From Chlorobium sp. (GTDB lineage: Bacteria > Bacteroidota > Chlorobiia > Chlorobiales > Chlorobiaceae): a DNA stretch of 64,000 nucleotides. Below are positions 36,945 through 47,316 of the stretch, piece by piece; the first letter of the stretch is position 1, and each line of letters opens with the position of its first letter. The DNA is taken from assembly GCA_005862285.1 (NCBI GenBank), contig SZXW01000010.1, forward strand, positions 124,001-188,000. The letters run 5' to 3'. The position numbers and the translations under genes are program-made. Under the pieces are notes generated by a model, which saw only the letters and a list, made by a program, of their open reading frames with translations, ran no database searches and was not told the origin of the DNA.

Positions 36945-37690
36945 TGAAAACAGTTCTCGTTACCCGTCCAAGGCACCAGGCAGAATCTTTCGTAAAGGAA
37001 CTGGAACAGTACGGCCTAGTTTCAATTGTTTTTCCGACAATTGAAATCAGGCCTGTTCCCGGCTGGCAGGTTCCAGACCTCACCCGGTTTGAAGGTGTTT
37101 TTTTCACCAGCCCGAACAGCGTGAGCTTTTTCATGGAACCCCTGCTGAAGGACAAACCCGAAGAACTCGAACATCTCGGAAAACTCAAGGTTTGGGCTGT
37201 CGGCAAGACAACCGCCCAGGACCTTGCAGGTTACGGCGTCTCAACACAGCCTGTACCGAAAATTGCCGATGCGGCATCGATGATGGAAGAGATCGACAGC
37301 GACGAAATCCAGGGGCGCACCTTTCTGTTTCTCAGGGGCAACCTTTCGCTCGGCATAATTCCCGACATAATCACAAAGCGAGGCGGAACGTGCATTGAAA
37401 TAACGGTTTACGAAAATATCCCGCCCTCGCTCGAGGAGACAGGCAAAGTGAAAGCGCTTCTCGAACGCGGGGAACTTTCATGCCTCTCGTTCACCAGTCC
37501 GTCAACCGCAGTCAATTTCTTCGAAGCGATCGGGACAACAGCTCTTCCTGAAGATGTCCTTGTCGCGGCTATCGGAACGACGACGGCAAAGGCGCTTGAA
37601 AAACTCGGTGTGAGAACGGACATCATCCCCGAATATTTCGATTCCCCGAATTTTGCGAAAGCTATAGCCAGGGCGCTCGCTGAAGGTTAA
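36944..37690 (+). CDS. hemD: uroporphyrinogen-III synthase
   Basis: A 248-residue synthase. This family is poorly conserved, but [38 protein letters not shown], and the C-terminal [14 protein letters not shown] and [15 protein letters not shown] are typical. It inverts ring D while closing hydroxymethylbilane. The one-base overlap with hemC (TAATG) implies coupling. Confidence 0.94.
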   Translation: MKTVLVTRPRHQAESFVKELEQYGLVSIVFPTIEIRPVPGWQVPDLTRFEGVFFTSPNSVSFFMEPLLKDKPEELEHLGKLKVWAVGKTTAQDLAGYGVSTQPVPKIADAASMMEEIDSDEIQGRTFLFLRGNLSLGIIPDIITKRGGTCIEITVYENIPPSLEETGKVKALLERGELSCLSFTSPSTAVNFFEAIGTTALPEDVLVAAIGTTTAKALEKLGVRTDIIPEYFDSPNFAKAIARALAEG

Positions 37691-37722
37691 TATTCTTTTT
37701 TCGGTCTGATTCAGTGATTATA

Positions 37723-38457
37723 TCAGATATCGTCGATATCGGGAATATCATCGATATCGATCGAGGATTTTATCCTGATCGTTTTCGGTTCATCAACCGT
37801 TTCTCTATCACTCTCTTCTTCCAGTTTCGGGAGGTTTTCGATATCGGGAATATCGTCATAAAGTTCAGGTGACGGATGGACCCTGATCATCGAGATGTAT
37901 CCGTCATCATCACTCTTCTCTGTTGTTTCTGAAGATCGAAATTCCCCTGAAACCTTTGTTACAGCTGTCGATTGCTCAAGAAGGGATCGCATCTGTTCCT
38001 CAACAGCAGCTCTTGTTACTACTTTCTGAGGCTCCGCAGCCTGAAAGAGCTGCAGCTGCCGGTCTTCTTCATAATTACAATTGAAGGTGCCCCCCGTCAT
38101 TTTAGCCCCATTTTCGCCCACAACGGTATCATCTCCGTTTGATGTACCGGCTGAGTATAAAGCATTTGATTCACGGGAAACCGTATACGATCTTCTCCTC
38201 CTTGAACTGCTTCTGCTCTGCATTACCTCGAACGAATCGAATTTCTGCTCTATAACCTCACGGAGGGAATCTTCAAGTTCTATACGCATGGAGTGCAGGA
38301 GCTGTACGGTATCCGCCCTTTGCTGGGCAAGCTCCCTGCGTATATCCTGTCCGGTTCGATCAATTTCATTTTTTTTCTCTGCCGGCCACCCGGTCACCAT
38401 CATGGCAATGATGCCCCCAAGCAGGAGTATGATGACAATGAGCAGAAAAATGATCAT
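37723..38457 (-). CDS. hypothetical membrane-anchored protein with acidic C-terminal repeats
   Basis: A 244-residue protein with one N-terminal membrane helix (residues 1-22), a predicted coiled coil (about 28-75), a serine/arginine patch (SRSSSRRRRSYT), and a low-complexity acidic second half. The motif DDIPDIENL / DIDDIPDIDDI recurs at the C-terminus. No domain is recognised. Its start overlaps the hisN-like stop by four bases (ATGA), so translation is probably coupled to that gene. Confidence 0.75.
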   Translation of the reverse strand: MIIFLLIVIILLLGGIIAMMVTGWPAEKKNEIDRTGQDIRRELAQQRADTVQLLHSMRIELEDSLREVIEQKFDSFEVMQSRSSSRRRRSYTVSRESNALYSAGTSNGDDTVVGENGAKMTGGTFNCNYEEDRQLQLFQAAEPQKVVTRAAVEEQMRSLLEQSTAVTKVSGEFRSSETTEKSDDDGYISMIRVHPSPELYDDIPDIENLPKLEEESDRETVDEPKTIRIKSSIDIDDIPDIDDI

Positions 38458-39233
38458 TCTGAATGATTCCGCATGTTTTCAATAGCTCTTATCAATCCGT
38501 TTCCGATAATCCTGTTCGCGCTGACTAAACCTTCTCCAGATATAGTCGTCCGGCCCCTGTAATCAAAACAGCACCCTCCCGCTTCAAGCACCACGGGAAT
38601 GAGGGCTGCGCAATCCCATGGGCTCATGATTTTGTCAACGGCAACTTCGGCACGTCCGGAAGCCACAAGCATATGGCCGTAACAATCTCCCCAACCTCTC
38701 ACGAGTCCTGCTTCACTGCGTAGAAGATCGACCGGATGAGATGACGGCGGATCGAGCAGATACTCCTTTTCAGTATACAGCACCGTTGCGTTACCAACCT
38801 CGGGGACTTCGGATACGGATATCGGAGAGCCGTTCAGGAAGGCGCCATACCCCCGTTCGGCATAATACAGTTCACCGAGAGCAGGAAAATGAACGACACC
38901 GATACGAAGCTCATCATTTTCTTCAAGCGCAATCATAACTCCGTAGAGCGGCACTCCGTGAATGAAAGCCTTTGTCCCGTCTATCGGATCGATAATCCAC
39001 CGCCTGTTGCTGATGGAAGGACGCTCGTCAAATTCCTCACCAAGCAGTCCGTCATCGGGAAACCGGGAATGAATGACATCCCTGATCAATTCTTCGGTAT
39101 TCCGGTCCGCTTCCGTAACCGGGGTTGCATCCCTTTTTGTAAAAACCTGAAGGGATTTGCGGGAAAAATAACCCAATGTCAATTTACCTGCCTGTTCGGC
39201 AAGTTCAATTGCAAGCTGAAGGTCGGGAGTCAT
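38454..39233 (-). CDS. histidinol-phosphatase HisN-like (inositol monophosphatase family)
   Basis: A 259-residue lithium-sensitive phosphatase-fold enzyme. Metal motifs are LLGEEFDERP, WIIDPIDGTKAF and SPWDCAALIPVVLEAGG. It resembles the HisN group, which hydrolyses histidinol phosphate, but inositol- or nucleotide-phosphate use is possible. No his genes are adjacent. The downstream partner is the acidic membrane protein. Confidence 0.85.
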   Translation of the reverse strand: MTPDLQLAIELAEQAGKLTLGYFSRKSLQVFTKRDATPVTEADRNTEELIRDVIHSRFPDDGLLGEEFDERPSISNRRWIIDPIDGTKAFIHGVPLYGVMIALEENDELRIGVVHFPALGELYYAERGYGAFLNGSPISVSEVPEVGNATVLYTEKEYLLDPPSSHPVDLLRSEAGLVRGWGDCYGHMLVASGRAEVAVDKIMSPWDCAALIPVVLEAGGCCFDYRGRTTISGEGLVSANRIIGNGLIRAIENMRNHSE

Positions 39234-39491
39234 CTACAGGTATTTTAATGTACCATAATGAAAAAATATAACATTATTCGATGTTGATTGCCGATAATGA
39301 AGGCGGATATTCGTTTTTTTTTTTCAATATTGAAAGTTTACAGCAGGGAAAACAAAAAAAAGTTGAACATATCAGCTTGAAAGGCCTGCCGGATGCTCAC
39401 AGGCGGGCTTATAGCGTGCCGGAAATTTCCATAAGATTATCTGGACAGGGAAGCTGTTGCCCCTCATGTCCGTCAATCCACATCATTGATC

Positions 39492-41039
39492 ATGCCCATG
39501 AAACGCCTGATTGCAGAACGCGAAAAAGCACGCCTCGGCGGCGGTGAAAAACGCATAGAAGCGCAGCACAGCAAAGGAAAGTTCACCGCGAGGGAGCGGA
39601 TCGACATGCTGCTCGACGAAGGGAGTTTCGAAGAATATGATATGTTTGTCACACACCGTACGAGCGATTTCGAACTCGACAAGGAACTGTACCTCTCGGA
39701 TGGCGTCATAACCGGCCATGGAACGATCGATGGCCGCACGGTCTATATTTTCTCACAGGATTTCACGGTTCTCGGAGGTTCATTGTCCGAAACCAATGCC
39801 CTCAAGATCTGTAAAATCATGGACCAGGCCATGAAAGTCGGCGCACCGCTCATCGGCATCAACGACAGCGGCGGCGCGAGAATCCAGGAAGGTGTGAGAA
39901 GTCTTGCCGGCTATGCGAGCATTTTCCAGCGCAACATCATGGCATCAGGGGTCATACCGCAGATATCGGCGATTTTCGGTCCCTGCGCCGGTGGAGCAGT
40001 CTACTCGCCTGCCCTGACCGATTTTATCCTGATGTCCGACAAAACAAGCTGTATGTTTGTAACCGGTCCCAAGGTGGTCAAGACTGTGACCGGCGAAACG
40101 ATTTCCGATGAAGACCTTGGCGGTGCATCCATGCATGCGACAAAATCCGGGGTTACCCACTTCGTGGGGGCCGATGAAAAAGAGAGCATCCTGCTGATCA
40201 GGAAACTGCTCAGTTACCTTCCCCAGAACAATCTCGAGGAGCCGCCCGTTTCAGTCTGCGACGACCCAGCGGACAGAATTGACGAGAATCTCAATACCAT
40301 CATACCGGAAAAACCCTCCATTCCCTACGATGTGAAGGATATCATCCACTCCATCGCGGATAATGGGGAGTTCCTCGAGGTACAACGGCAGTACGCACGA
40401 AACATCGTGATCGGCTTTGTGACCTTCAACGGCATATCAACCGGCATTGTCGCCAACCAGCCGAACTATCTTGCAGGGTGCCTCGATATCAACGCTTCCC
40501 GGAAGAGCGCGCGTTTTGTCCGTTTCTGCGACGCGTTCAATATCCCCATTGTAACCCTTGTCGATGTACCGGGCTTTCTGCCTGGAAGCGCACAGGAATT
40601 CGACGGTATCATCACCAATGGAGCAAAACTGATCTTCGCCTACGGGGAAGCAACTGTACCGAAAATCACGGTTATACTACGCAAGGCGTATGGCGGGGCA
40701 TACTGCGTGATGAGTTCCAAACAGCTTCGCGGTGATGTGAACTATGCCTGGCCGACTGCCGAAATAGCCGTCATGGGTCCCAGAGGAGCAATAGAGGTGC
40801 TCTACAACAGGGAACTGAAAAAGCTCTCGAACGACGAAGAGAGAGCCCGGTTTGTCGCGGATAATGCCTCTGAGTATCGCGAGAAGTTTTCCAATCCGTA
40901 TGAAGCGGCAAAATACGGTTATATCGATGACATCATCGAGCCGCGGAACACCCGGTTCAGGATCATCCGGGCTTTACAGACCCTGTCTACCAAAAAAGAC
41001 AGCAATCCGCCGAAAAAGCACTCGACCTTGCCATTGTAA
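39492..41039 (+). CDS. mmdA: acyl-CoA decarboxylase/carboxylase carboxyltransferase subunit
   Basis: A 515-residue carboxyltransferase of the propionyl-CoA carboxylase beta / methylmalonyl-CoA decarboxylase alpha family. The start is taken at 39492; a TTG at 39486 and ATG at 39498 are alternatives. Two crotonase-like halves are seen: INDSGGARIQEGV with GPCAGGAVYSPALTDF, then VDVPGFLPGSAQEFDGII with RKAYGGAYCVMSSKQL. Together with the next three genes it makes a sodium-pumping decarboxylase, so methylmalonyl-CoA is the likely substrate. Confidence 0.88.
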   Translation: MPMKRLIAEREKARLGGGEKRIEAQHSKGKFTARERIDMLLDEGSFEEYDMFVTHRTSDFELDKELYLSDGVITGHGTIDGRTVYIFSQDFTVLGGSLSETNALKICKIMDQAMKVGAPLIGINDSGGARIQEGVRSLAGYASIFQRNIMASGVIPQISAIFGPCAGGAVYSPALTDFILMSDKTSCMFVTGPKVVKTVTGETISDEDLGGASMHATKSGVTHFVGADEKESILLIRKLLSYLPQNNLEEPPVSVCDDPADRIDENLNTIIPEKPSIPYDVKDIIHSIADNGEFLEVQRQYARNIVIGFVTFNGISTGIVANQPNYLAGCLDINASRKSARFVRFCDAFNIPIVTLVDVPGFLPGSAQEFDGIITNGAKLIFAYGEATVPKITVILRKAYGGAYCVMSSKQLRGDVNYAWPTAEIAVMGPRGAIEVLYNRELKKLSNDEERARFVADNASEYREKFSNPYEAAKYGYIDDIIEPRNTRFRIIRALQTLSTKKDSNPPKKHSTLPL

Positions 41040-41054
41040 CCATGGAGCACGACA

Positions 41055-41426
41055 ATGCCATCCTTTAATCAGCTTCTGCCGGTTGATTTTTCGGCAATCA
41101 CAAGGGATCAGATGATCCTTGCCATCTTCGGCTATATGACCGTCATCTGCTCTCTTTTTCTTTTCTTCATGCTTTTCAGCCTGATACCTGCTTTACGAAA
41201 CCGGAGGTTCAGGAAAAAGTTCGAACAGGAGGGAATGCCGGAAATATCGAACCGGATAGTGCCTGGAGAGGTTAGCGCAGCAATCGCACTTGCGGTTTCA
41301 CTCTACCTTGAAGAGCTCCATGACCAGGAAACGTCGGTACTGACCATAAAAAAAATCGGGAAAACCTACTCTCCCTGGAATTCGAAAATCTATAATGTCA
41401 TCAACTTTAACCAGGGTAAACGATGA
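41055..41426 (+). CDS. sodium pump decarboxylase gamma/delta (OadG-like) subunit
   Basis: A 123-residue protein with one membrane helix (about residues 25-45, IFGYMTVICSLFLFFMLFSL). The rest is soluble and variable. It starts 15 bases after mmdA and its stop overlaps the next start by four bases. Position and layout match the small OadG/MmdD subunit that holds the membrane and soluble parts together; the sequence itself is weakly conserved. Confidence 0.75.
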   Translation: MPSFNQLLPVDFSAITRDQMILAIFGYMTVICSLFLFFMLFSLIPALRNRRFRKKFEQEGMPEISNRIVPGEVSAAIALAVSLYLEELHDQETSVLTIKKIGKTYSPWNSKIYNVINFNQGKR

Positions 41427-41839
41427 GGCGCTTCAAATTCACGATTGCCGGCAACCGGTACAACGTTGAAATCAGGTCCTTCGATGACCACGTAGCCGAA
41501 CTTGAGGTAAACGGCACATCATACCTTGTCGAACTGGATAAAGGAATACCGAGACCGCAACCACCGAAAATCCTGCGCACTGCCCCGCTTCCTCCGAAAC
41601 CGCCGGAACCGCTCATCAAACCCGGACTGAGCCTTCTCAAGGCCCCTCTGCCGGGCACTATTATCGATATCACGGTCGAGCCGGGGATGCAGATCAAAAT
41701 GGACCAGCCGGTAATCGTGCTCGAAGCCATGAAAATGGAAAACAACATCTTTGCAGAAAAACCCGGAATCGTCAAGACCGTGCGGGTTTCCGTCGGTGAT
41801 ACCGTCATGCAGGGAGATGTCCTGATTGAAATTGAATAA
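41423..41839 (+). CDS. biotin carrier subunit
   Basis: A 138-residue biotinyl protein. The last 75 residues are a biotinyl domain with the modified lysine in VLEAMKMENN (about K108). A proline-rich hinge (PRPQPPKILRTAPLPPKPPE) links it to a small N-terminal region. It carries CO2 from the carboxyltransferase to the membrane decarboxylase. It overlaps the previous gene by four bases. Confidence 0.92.
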   Translation: MRRFKFTIAGNRYNVEIRSFDDHVAELEVNGTSYLVELDKGIPRPQPPKILRTAPLPPKPPEPLIKPGLSLLKAPLPGTIIDITVEPGMQIKMDQPVIVLEAMKMENNIFAEKPGIVKTVRVSVGDTVMQGDVLIEIE

Positions 41840-41846
41840 CACTTAC

Positions 41847-42983
41847 ATGGAAGGAATAGCACGTTTTTTCGAGTTCTCAGGTTTTGCCAATGCTACGCCT
41901 GGCCACTTCCTGATGATCCTTGTAGGACTGGTTTTCATCTACCTCGCCATACGATTCGAATATGAACCACTGCTCCTTGTCCCGATCGGCTTCGGGATGG
42001 TGCTGGGCAACATTCCGTTTCTCGAACATGCCGGCCTGCAGCTTGGGGTTTACGAGGATGGAAGCGTGATGAAATACCTGTATATGGGCGTACTCAAAGG
42101 GGTTTTTCCGCCACTGATATTCCTTGGAATCGGTGCAATGACGGATTTCTCTCCCCTCATATCGAATCCGAAACTCTTCCTGCTCGGTGCCGCTGCCCAG
42201 CTCGGGATCTTTTTGACCTATATCGGCGCCATAACACTCGGATTCAATAACCTCGAATCGGCATCGATCGGCATTATCGGCGGTGCTGACGGTCCGACAG
42301 CGATATTTCTCTCATCGAGGCTCGCGCCCCGCCTGATAGGAGCAATAACGATCGCAGCCTACACGTATATGGCCCTTGTCCCTCTGATCCAGCCGCCGGT
42401 CATGCGTCTGCTGACGACGAAAAAGGAGCGCAGGATCAGGATGAGACCGCCCCGTTCAGTCAGAAAAAGGGAAAAAGTGCTCTTTCCCGTCATCGGTGTT
42501 CTGGTAACGGGTTTCATCGCGCCCGGTTCACTCCCGCTGCTCGGCATGCTTTTCCTGGGCAACCTGCTCAGGGAATCCATGGTTACCAAAAGGCTTGCCG
42601 ACACGGCAAGAAATGCGGTGATCGATACCGTAACGATCATCCTTGGCGTAACGATAGGGGCTTCGACCCAGGCAACCACATTCCTGACAAGGGAGTCACT
42701 GCAGATCTTCATTCTCGGTGCGGGAGCATTTGTCATATCGACGGCTGGCGGCGTGCTGTTCGCAAAACTCCTGAACCTTTTCCTGTCCGATGAAAACAGG
42801 ATCAATCCGCTAATCGGTGCAGCAGGAGTCTCTGCTGTCCCGAACAGCGCAAAGGTCGCACATCAGGAAGGTCTGAGGGCTGATCCGTCGAATCACCTGA
42901 TCATGCATGCCATGGCACCCAATCTCGCCGGCGTTATCGGATCGGCCGTCGCTGCAGGTATCATGATGGGCAGCCTGTTATGA
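41847..42983 (+). CDS. mmdB: sodium-translocating decarboxylase beta subunit
   Basis: A 378-residue membrane protein with about nine helices, of the OadB/MmdB/GcdB family. The start is the ATG at 41847. Diagnostic segments are FLGIGAMTDFSPLI, the sodium-site region IIGGADGPTAIFL, and the C-terminal AAGVSAVPNSAKVA and HAMAPNLAGVIGSA. It decarboxylates carboxybiotin and exports sodium ions. With the three upstream genes it forms a complete complex. Confidence 0.93.
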   Translation: MEGIARFFEFSGFANATPGHFLMILVGLVFIYLAIRFEYEPLLLVPIGFGMVLGNIPFLEHAGLQLGVYEDGSVMKYLYMGVLKGVFPPLIFLGIGAMTDFSPLISNPKLFLLGAAAQLGIFLTYIGAITLGFNNLESASIGIIGGADGPTAIFLSSRLAPRLIGAITIAAYTYMALVPLIQPPVMRLLTTKKERRIRMRPPRSVRKREKVLFPVIGVLVTGFIAPGSLPLLGMLFLGNLLRESMVTKRLADTARNAVIDTVTIILGVTIGASTQATTFLTRESLQIFILGAGAFVISTAGGVLFAKLLNLFLSDENRINPLIGAAGVSAVPNSAKVAHQEGLRADPSNHLIMHAMAPNLAGVIGSAVAAGIMMGSLL

Positions 42984-43733
42984 CATTCCTTCCCCGAGAG
43001 GATGACGTCGCTCGAACCCGCGGACAGCTTCCTGGAAGTTCCACCCCGACGGGGATGTGCTCTTCAGCCTTTCAGCGAGCTGTTTGAGGCCGCCTGCAAG
43101 CGACAGCCTCTCGTTATCCGATAACGAGCAGAATACCGAGGCAAAATGGTTACGCTGTACATGCATCGAGATTTCGTAAACCCCTGTCGTAACAATACCA
43201 CGGTAGAAATCCTGAACGTTCAAGTCGAGAATATCGGAAAGTACTTCAAGGTATAGCGGTTCACCAAGCCCTTCAGAAAAAGCAAGCTGGAGCCTGACGA
43301 GCGGATAGTGCTGTTCGGGGAAACAGGTCATTCTCATCCTGAAATGCCTTTTCTCCAGTGCCGCGGCAATCACAGGAGCTTCCTGGTCTACCCCCTGATA
43401 ACCGAGTTCGATCAGGATCCTCGCCATACCTCCGAGAGAAGTAACGGCCGGCATATTCGGTTCAATGGAACCGGGGTAACCGAATATCCTGGGATTTTCT
43501 CCGCCGAGGGTCATCGTACCCCTGATTTTCGACAGTCTCATACTGGAGCCGGTACCGGGAGGAAGCCCCCTGATCACTTCTGCATATTTTGGGTCAGAGT
43601 CGGAAAACCTTTTTCCTGAAGTCCAGGCCGAAAGCCCTTCGAAAACTTCCGAGATATCGATCTTCCCGTATTCCTGCAGCGGCCGGGGGGACTGTTCCGG
43701 CGTTTTCTGGAAAAACATGTCGAAAAAACCCAT
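42978..43733 (-). CDS. hypothetical protein (251 aa)
   Basis: A soluble protein with no signal peptide and no recognised domain. It begins MGFFDMFFQKTPEQS and contains conserved-looking stretches (GKIDISEVFEGLSAWTSGK, RIFGYPGSIEPNMPAV). It overlaps the end of mmdB by six bases on the opposite strand and is divergent from hemB. Coding character over its whole length is good. Confidence 0.78.
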   Translation of the reverse strand: MGFFDMFFQKTPEQSPRPLQEYGKIDISEVFEGLSAWTSGKRFSDSDPKYAEVIRGLPPGTGSSMRLSKIRGTMTLGGENPRIFGYPGSIEPNMPAVTSLGGMARILIELGYQGVDQEAPVIAAALEKRHFRMRMTCFPEQHYPLVRLQLAFSEGLGEPLYLEVLSDILDLNVQDFYRGIVTTGVYEISMHVQRNHFASVFCSLSDNERLSLAGGLKQLAERLKSTSPSGWNFQEAVRGFERRHPLGEGMS

Positions 43734-43762
43734 TTCTGCCTCCGTTTCATGGTTACATGTGA

Positions 43763-44890
<1,128 letters not shown>

Positions 44891-44922
44891 GGCATAACCA
44901 TTCAGGAAGAAGCAAATTTAAC

Positions 44923-44960
44923 ATGCCCGGCTGGAGTTCAAGGACACAGCCGGGCATTTT
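44923..44960 (+). terminator. rho-independent terminator of hemB
   Basis: Stem ATGCCCGGCTG / CAGCCGGGCAT with a 13-base loop, then TTTT. It lies between hemB and aroC. Confidence 0.78.
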
Positions 44961-44973
44961 ACTGATACACAAC

Positions 44974-46167
44974 ATGATACGTTATTTTACAGCAGGTGAG
45001 TCACACGGTCCGGCGCTTTCGGCAATCGTAGAAGGCATGCCTGCAGGTGTTTCCGTTACGCTCGAGGAGATCAACTGCCAGCTCGCCAGACGCCAGCAGG
45101 GGCATGGAAGGGGCGGGCGAATGAAAATCGAAACCGACAAGGCGGAAGTGCTGTCAGGAATCCGTTTCGGCAGAACGATCGGATCGCCGGTCGCGCTGCT
45201 GATCAGAAACCGGGACTGGGAAAACTGGACAACCACCATGTCCCAGTTTGACAGACCGGCGGAAGATATCCCCAGCATCTCCATTCCACGGCCCGGTCAT
45301 GCCGACCTTGCAGGCAGGATAAAATACGGGTTCGACGACATCCGTCCCGTCATCGAACGCTCCTCGGCCCGCGAGACAGCGGCACGGGTAGCAGCAGCAT
45401 CGCTTTCCCGGATATTTCTGAAGCAGCTCGGCATTGAAATAGGAAGCTATATCTCGGCGATAGGTCCCGCAGCCGAAACAGAACCGGCGCCTGATCTTCA
45501 GGAACTGCTTGCTGCCGGAGCGGAAACAGTGGCGAAAGAAGCTGACCGTTCACCTGTACGCATGCTCGGAAAACAGACTGAAGCCGAAGCCGTTGCGGCG
45601 ATCGATGCCGTCAAGGAAAAGGGAGACACGCTTGGAGGCATCATCGAGATCTTCATAACGGGTGTACCCCTCGGATTTGGAAACTATGTCCAGCACGACC
45701 GTCGGCTCGACGCGGCCCTCGCTTCGGCCATCATGTCGATCCAGGCCATCAAGGGCGTCGAGATCGGACCGGCTTTTGAAAATGCGAGAAAACCAGGCTC
45801 ACAGGTGCACGATGAATTCCATCTTGTCCCTGGCGAAGGACTCTCAAGAAAAACAAACCGTTCCGGAGGTATCGAGGGAAGCATGACGAGCGGGCAGGTC
45901 ATTCATCTGCGTGCGGCAATGAAACCGATCTCGTCGCTGCTTTCACCGCTGCAGTCATTCGATTTTGAAACCATGCAACCGGTACCCTCACGGTTCGAAC
46001 GCAGCGACAGCTGCGCTGTACCTGCTGCCGGAGTTGTTGCGGAAGCGGCTGTAGCGCCTGTCATAGCAAATGCTCTGCTGGAAAAGATCGGAGGAGATAA
46101 TCTGGATGAGATCCGGGAAAGGCTCGACCTTTACCGTGAAAAACTCCGGAAGATTTTCACCCGTTAA
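44974..46167 (+). CDS. aroC: chorismate synthase
   Basis: A 397-residue FMN enzyme. The start at 44974 (MIRYFTAGESHGPALSAI) is chosen because it gives the invariant N-terminus. Signatures are GRGGRMKIE, ERSSARETAARVAA (second signature) and RSGGIEGSMTSGQ (third). It makes chorismate from EPSP. Its stop overlaps the end of cysE on the other strand by four bases. Confidence 0.96.
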   Translation: MIRYFTAGESHGPALSAIVEGMPAGVSVTLEEINCQLARRQQGHGRGGRMKIETDKAEVLSGIRFGRTIGSPVALLIRNRDWENWTTTMSQFDRPAEDIPSISIPRPGHADLAGRIKYGFDDIRPVIERSSARETAARVAAASLSRIFLKQLGIEIGSYISAIGPAAETEPAPDLQELLAAGAETVAKEADRSPVRMLGKQTEAEAVAAIDAVKEKGDTLGGIIEIFITGVPLGFGNYVQHDRRLDAALASAIMSIQAIKGVEIGPAFENARKPGSQVHDEFHLVPGEGLSRKTNRSGGIEGSMTSGQVIHLRAAMKPISSLLSPLQSFDFETMQPVPSRFERSDSCAVPAAGVVAEAAVAPVIANALLEKIGGDNLDEIRERLDLYREKLRKIFTR

Positions 46168-46976
46168 GGGTTCTCGCCTGTTTCCCGCCTGGCGGCGTCC
46201 ACCCGCTGGTTCATGTCGAGGGATGGCTCGGGAACCTCGGTCTTGCCGACAATCTGGGCGGGAACACCCACAACCGTATAGTGCGGCGGGACATCGTCGA
46301 GCACCACGCTTCCCGCTCCCACTTTCGCACCTTCGCCGATAACCACGTTCCCGAGAATCTTGGCCCCTGCACCGATCAGCACCGATTTTCTCACTTTCGG
46401 GTGACGGTCCCCGGTTTCCTTGCCGGTCCCGCCAAGCGTAACCTCGTGGAGGATCGATACATTGTCGTCTACCACGGCAGTTTCGCCAATGACGAGACTG
46501 GTGGCATGGTCGAGAAGGATACCTTTTCCGATAACCGCCGCAGGATGAATATCGACCGCAAACACTTCCGAAATGCGGTTCTGTATGAAATACGCCATTG
46601 TCTTGCGGCCGTTCTTCCAGAGCCAGTGTGCAAGGCGGTATGCCTGGAGCGCCTGGAACCCTTTCAGGAACAGCATGATCTCGAAATAATACACGGCAGC
46701 CGGATCACGCTCCTGTGTCGCCACAAGGTCGCAGGCGGCATTTTCGACCTGATCCGGGCAGTGACGGTAAAAATCTTCAAACAGAACCTGAAGCACGAGC
46801 GGCGGAAAATGCTTCGATCCAAGTTTCACGGAAAGCAGCATGGCAAGCGCATCGCCGAAATTATCGTAACGAAGAATGTGCTGCTCGAGAAAAATGCTGA
46901 TTTGATGGTCCCGCTCGCATTCGTTGGCCGCTTCAGCGAGGATTCTCGTCCAAATATTCTGTACTTCTGTTGGCAT
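46164..46976 (-). CDS. cysE: serine O-acetyltransferase
   Basis: A 270-residue acetyltransferase. An N-terminal helical part (DFYRHCPDQVENA and AYRLAHWLWKNGRK) is followed by a left-handed beta-helix with hexapeptide repeats: DIHPAAVIGKGILLDHATSL, SILHEVTLGGTGKE and IGAGAKILGNVVIGEGAKVG. The catalytic histidine is in LLDHATS. It makes O-acetylserine for cysteine synthesis; C-terminal feedback residues are not clear. Confidence 0.94.
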   Translation of the reverse strand: MPTEVQNIWTRILAEAANECERDHQISIFLEQHILRYDNFGDALAMLLSVKLGSKHFPPLVLQVLFEDFYRHCPDQVENAACDLVATQERDPAAVYYFEIMLFLKGFQALQAYRLAHWLWKNGRKTMAYFIQNRISEVFAVDIHPAAVIGKGILLDHATSLVIGETAVVDDNVSILHEVTLGGTGKETGDRHPKVRKSVLIGAGAKILGNVVIGEGAKVGAGSVVLDDVPPHYTVVGVPAQIVGKTEVPEPSLDMNQRVDAARRETGENP

Positions 46977-47316
46977 TCGATTTACATAATGAGCGCTTCG
47001 TAAACGTATCGCAAAAAATTAAAGCGCTTTAATTCAGCCTTGTTCGGCTTTTACACTGTCTTTACATTAGGAACAAGCTGACGGGTAAAATAATTCACTT
47101 GGCTTCCCGGCAGCAGCACCGGAATTTATAAAAAAAGATGGTCATTATGTATGAGAAAACCGGACAAAACCATACCGGAAAAAACTGCAAAACCAGAAAT
47201 CATTCTTTCCTGAACGACATCGATTGAACAGAGAATCAGGCTGAACAGGCAGAGATTCTTTAAATTCCGTTTTATCTCTTATCTTTGGTCATTTTCCAGA
47301 CACTGTATTCCAGACC
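46977..47316. other. intergenic with an 18-base perfect palindrome
   Basis: About 340 bases between the divergent cysE and queD-like genes. AATTAAAGCGCTTTAATT at 47017-47034 is a perfect palindrome 41 bases upstream of cysE, a candidate operator. No gene or RNA is recognised. Confidence 0.5.
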
